Source of the DNA: an uncultured Spirochaetales bacterium
GTDB taxonomy: Bacteria > Spirochaetota > Spirochaetia > Treponematales > Treponemataceae
Direction: 5' to 3'
Assembly: GCA_946061495.1 (NCBI GenBank)
Contig: CAMGSV010000114.1
Coordinates: 1 to 7,960 of the forward strand
Length of the DNA: 7,960 bases
The position numbers and the translations under genes were made by a program. Of the stretch, positions 6,609 to 7,960 are shown in pieces (position 1 is the first letter of the stretch; each line of letters starts with the position of its first letter). The notes below the pieces were generated by a model. That model was given only the letters and a program-made list of their open reading frames with translations. It was not told the origin of the DNA and did not search any database.

Positions 6609-6637
6609 TTGTAGAAATAGAGCTTTAGTTATATAAA
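6609..6637 (+). promoter_or_regulatory. Possible upstream promoter for the alarmone synthetase gene
   Basis: TTGTAG (6609-6614), a 17-nt spacer and TATAAA (6632-6637) form a weak sigma-70-like pair with a start near 6644. It would give a leader of about 33 nt and place the downstream palindrome at +1. The region is very AT-rich, so chance matches are likely. Confidence 0.3.
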
Positions 6638-6641
6638 AAGA

Positions 6642-6670
6642 TTGCATGATGCAAAAATCAATGGTAAAAT
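6642..6670 (+). promoter_or_regulatory. Palindrome-overlapped promoter close to the synthetase start codon
   Basis: TAAAAT at 6665-6670 is a five-of-six -10 match. TTGCAT at 6642-6647 is its -35 at exactly 17 nt, sharing only the TTG. The same TTGCAT is the left arm of a perfect palindrome, TTGCAT-G-ATGCAA (6642-6654), a plausible operator for a dimeric repressor. The expected start, about 7 nt after the -10, is at or next to the A of the ATG at 6677, giving a leaderless or nearly leaderless transcript. Confidence 0.45.
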
Positions 6671-6676
6671 TAACCT

Positions 6677-7933
6677 ATGGATACTACAATACAAAATACA
6701 GTGCTGAATAAATCAGCCATATCGGAGCAGTATCATATATACCGTAGTGGCTTTGAGACTATATTAAGCACGATTGAATATAAGCTAAGGGATGTGATTT
6801 CCTTGCCGTCCAAGCCCACCTTCAAGTCAAGGGTAAAGAGTTTTGACAGCTACTATCGGAAAACGTTGAGAATAAAGCCGTCTGTTAATCAGGATTTTCC
6901 TCTTCCGTTGCTGACGGACATGATGGGAATCCGCATCATTTGTGCCTTTCTGGAAGATTTGGCTGTTGTGGAGCAACAAATAAAAGACAATTTTGTAGTA
7001 AAAGAAGTGGAGCGAAAGGGGGCTTCTCTTAGTTTCAAAGAATTTGGATATGAGTCTATTCATATACTTGTGGAGATTCCAAAGGAACTATTAGACGCAG
7101 CTGCCTGTACAGGCTTCAATTTGCCCCAAGATTGTGTATGTGAGATTCAGATTCGAACTATTCTCCAAGATGCATGGGCGGAGGTAGAGCATGAACTGGT
7201 ATATAAATCGGAATTCTCTCCCTTTGATCTGCCTTTAAAGCGGAAACTAGCTTCAATTAATGCGAGTTTGAGTCTTGCAGATATCATTTTCCAAGAAATT
7301 CGGGATTATCAGAACAAGCTTAATCGTGAGGTGGACCTTCGTCGTAATGCTTTCTATAGCAAGGCTGACTCCATGGCCCGTGAGTCCTTGCCCACAGAAA
7401 TTGATGTGCCAGAAAAGATTCAGCAGATTAGTTCTCCCTATGTTCGTGGTACCATCGATGATATGCTGTTGGCTGCCATCCAGGCCCATAATGCAGGGGA
7501 GATGGAAAAGGCGGTGAAGATTTATACCGATATTGTGGAGTCAGACCCGGTGCCAAGCAATGTAATCCTTTCTGTTATCTTGAAGCATCGAGGGATGGCT
7601 TTTTTTGCCCAGAACAAATACAAAGAGGCTTTGCTCGATTTCCAACAAAGCGTGTCGTACCAGCCGGAGAATTTCCGCTCCATGTATTATATTGGTATTG
7701 TTCACAGTGTTTTGGGGGACAATGATAAGGCGATTGATTTTTTCAACCAATCATTGGCCTTGAACGAACATCAACCCCATGTCTACTATCGTCGTGCGTT
7801 GGCGAATTACAATTTGGGGAACTATGTGGAGTCCTCCTCGGACCTGGCCATAGCCCAGAGTATGGGGCTTGATGATGATGACTGTCGCCACCTGCAGGAT
7901 TGTCTCATGAGGAAATTTGACATGAGCATGTAG
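6677..7933 (+). CDS. RelA/SpoT-type (p)ppGpp synthetase-domain protein with C-terminal TPR repeats
   Basis: 418 aa. Residues about 15-215 are a RelA/SpoT synthetase domain with the expected residues: SRVKSFDSYYRK (51-62) for ATP binding, Asp81 with GIR at 84-86 for Mg, GYESIH (124-129) whose Tyr stacks on the guanine, and EIQIRT (156-161) with catalytic Glu156, then W167 and EHELVYK (171-177). There is no HD hydrolase domain before it and no TGS or ACT after it, so it is a monofunctional small-synthetase type, predicted to transfer pyrophosphate from ATP to GDP or GTP. Residues 262-398 hold about four TPR repeats, the clearest being YYIGIVHSVLGDNDKAIDFF (337-356) and YYRRALANYNLG (370-381). 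These are likely to bind a partner that controls activity. No signal peptide, so cytoplasmic. An in-frame TAA at 6671 makes ATG 6677 the most upstream start, and no Shine-Dalgarno precedes it. The gene is more AT-rich than the first three genes. Confidence 0.88.
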   Translation: MDTTIQNTVLNKSAISEQYHIYRSGFETILSTIEYKLRDVISLPSKPTFKSRVKSFDSYYRKTLRIKPSVNQDFPLPLLTDMMGIRIICAFLEDLAVVEQQIKDNFVVKEVERKGASLSFKEFGYESIHILVEIPKELLDAAACTGFNLPQDCVCEIQIRTILQDAWAEVEHELVYKSEFSPFDLPLKRKLASINASLSLADIIFQEIRDYQNKLNREVDLRRNAFYSKADSMARESLPTEIDVPEKIQQISSPYVRGTIDDMLLAAIQAHNAGEMEKAVKIYTDIVESDPVPSNVILSVILKHRGMAFFAQNKYKEALLDFQQSVSYQPENFRSMYYIGIVHSVLGDNDKAIDFFNQSLALNEHQPHVYYRRALANYNLGNYVESSSDLAIAQSMGLDDDDCRHLQDCLMRKFDMSM

Positions 7934-7960
7934 TTTATTTTCTATTTTTGTCTCTTTTGT

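Noticed and set aside
7934..7960. T-rich tail after the synthetase stop
   Set aside because: No hairpin can be formed before the window ends, so neither a terminator nor a new gene can be supported.

Overview
The window looks like a stretch of a flagellated spirochaete chromosome (Treponema/Spirochaeta-like). The anchor is an unmistakable FlaA, the sheath protein of spirochaete periplasmic flagella. The amidase, GerMN-protein and flaA genes sit directly upstream of one another, an order I recall from Treponema (around TP0247-TP0249 in T. pallidum). All six genes are on the + strand and together cover almost the whole window. I see no tRNA, rRNA, CRISPR array or mobile element.

Layout: (1) 2-3844 holds two GC-rich sugar/small-molecule enzymes. 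The first is the C-terminal part of a multidomain protein cut by the window edge: the tail of a SpsF/NeuA-like cytidylyltransferase, then a SpsG/PseG-like domain, a zinc ribbon and a SAM methyltransferase. The second is an ATP-grasp ligase with an unassigned C-terminal extension. (2) 3841-5345 holds two envelope proteins, a secreted Zn amidase (Amidase_3) and a membrane-anchored GerMN-domain protein. These four genes are joined by a 3-nt gap and two 4-nt stop/start overlaps, so they read as one operon with translational coupling. (3) 5346-6604 is a self-contained flaA unit with an A-rich upstream stretch, a TTGACA/GATACT promoter, a strong ribosome binding site and a canonical hairpin terminator. 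(4) 6605-7933 is a separate unit for a (p)ppGpp-synthetase-type protein with C-terminal TPR repeats. Its proposed promoter places transcription start almost on the ATG, and a perfect 13-bp palindrome overlaps the -35.

Working model (inference): the first two genes make or attach a modified sugar to the cell surface or flagellar filament, the next two act on peptidoglycan, and FlaA builds the filament sheath in the periplasm. The alarmone synthetase is a separately controlled stress gene. The least ordinary items are the SpsF-SpsG-methyltransferase fusion, the synthetase-TPR protein with its palindromic and possibly leaderless start, and a perfect 12-bp hairpin inside the GerMN coding sequence.
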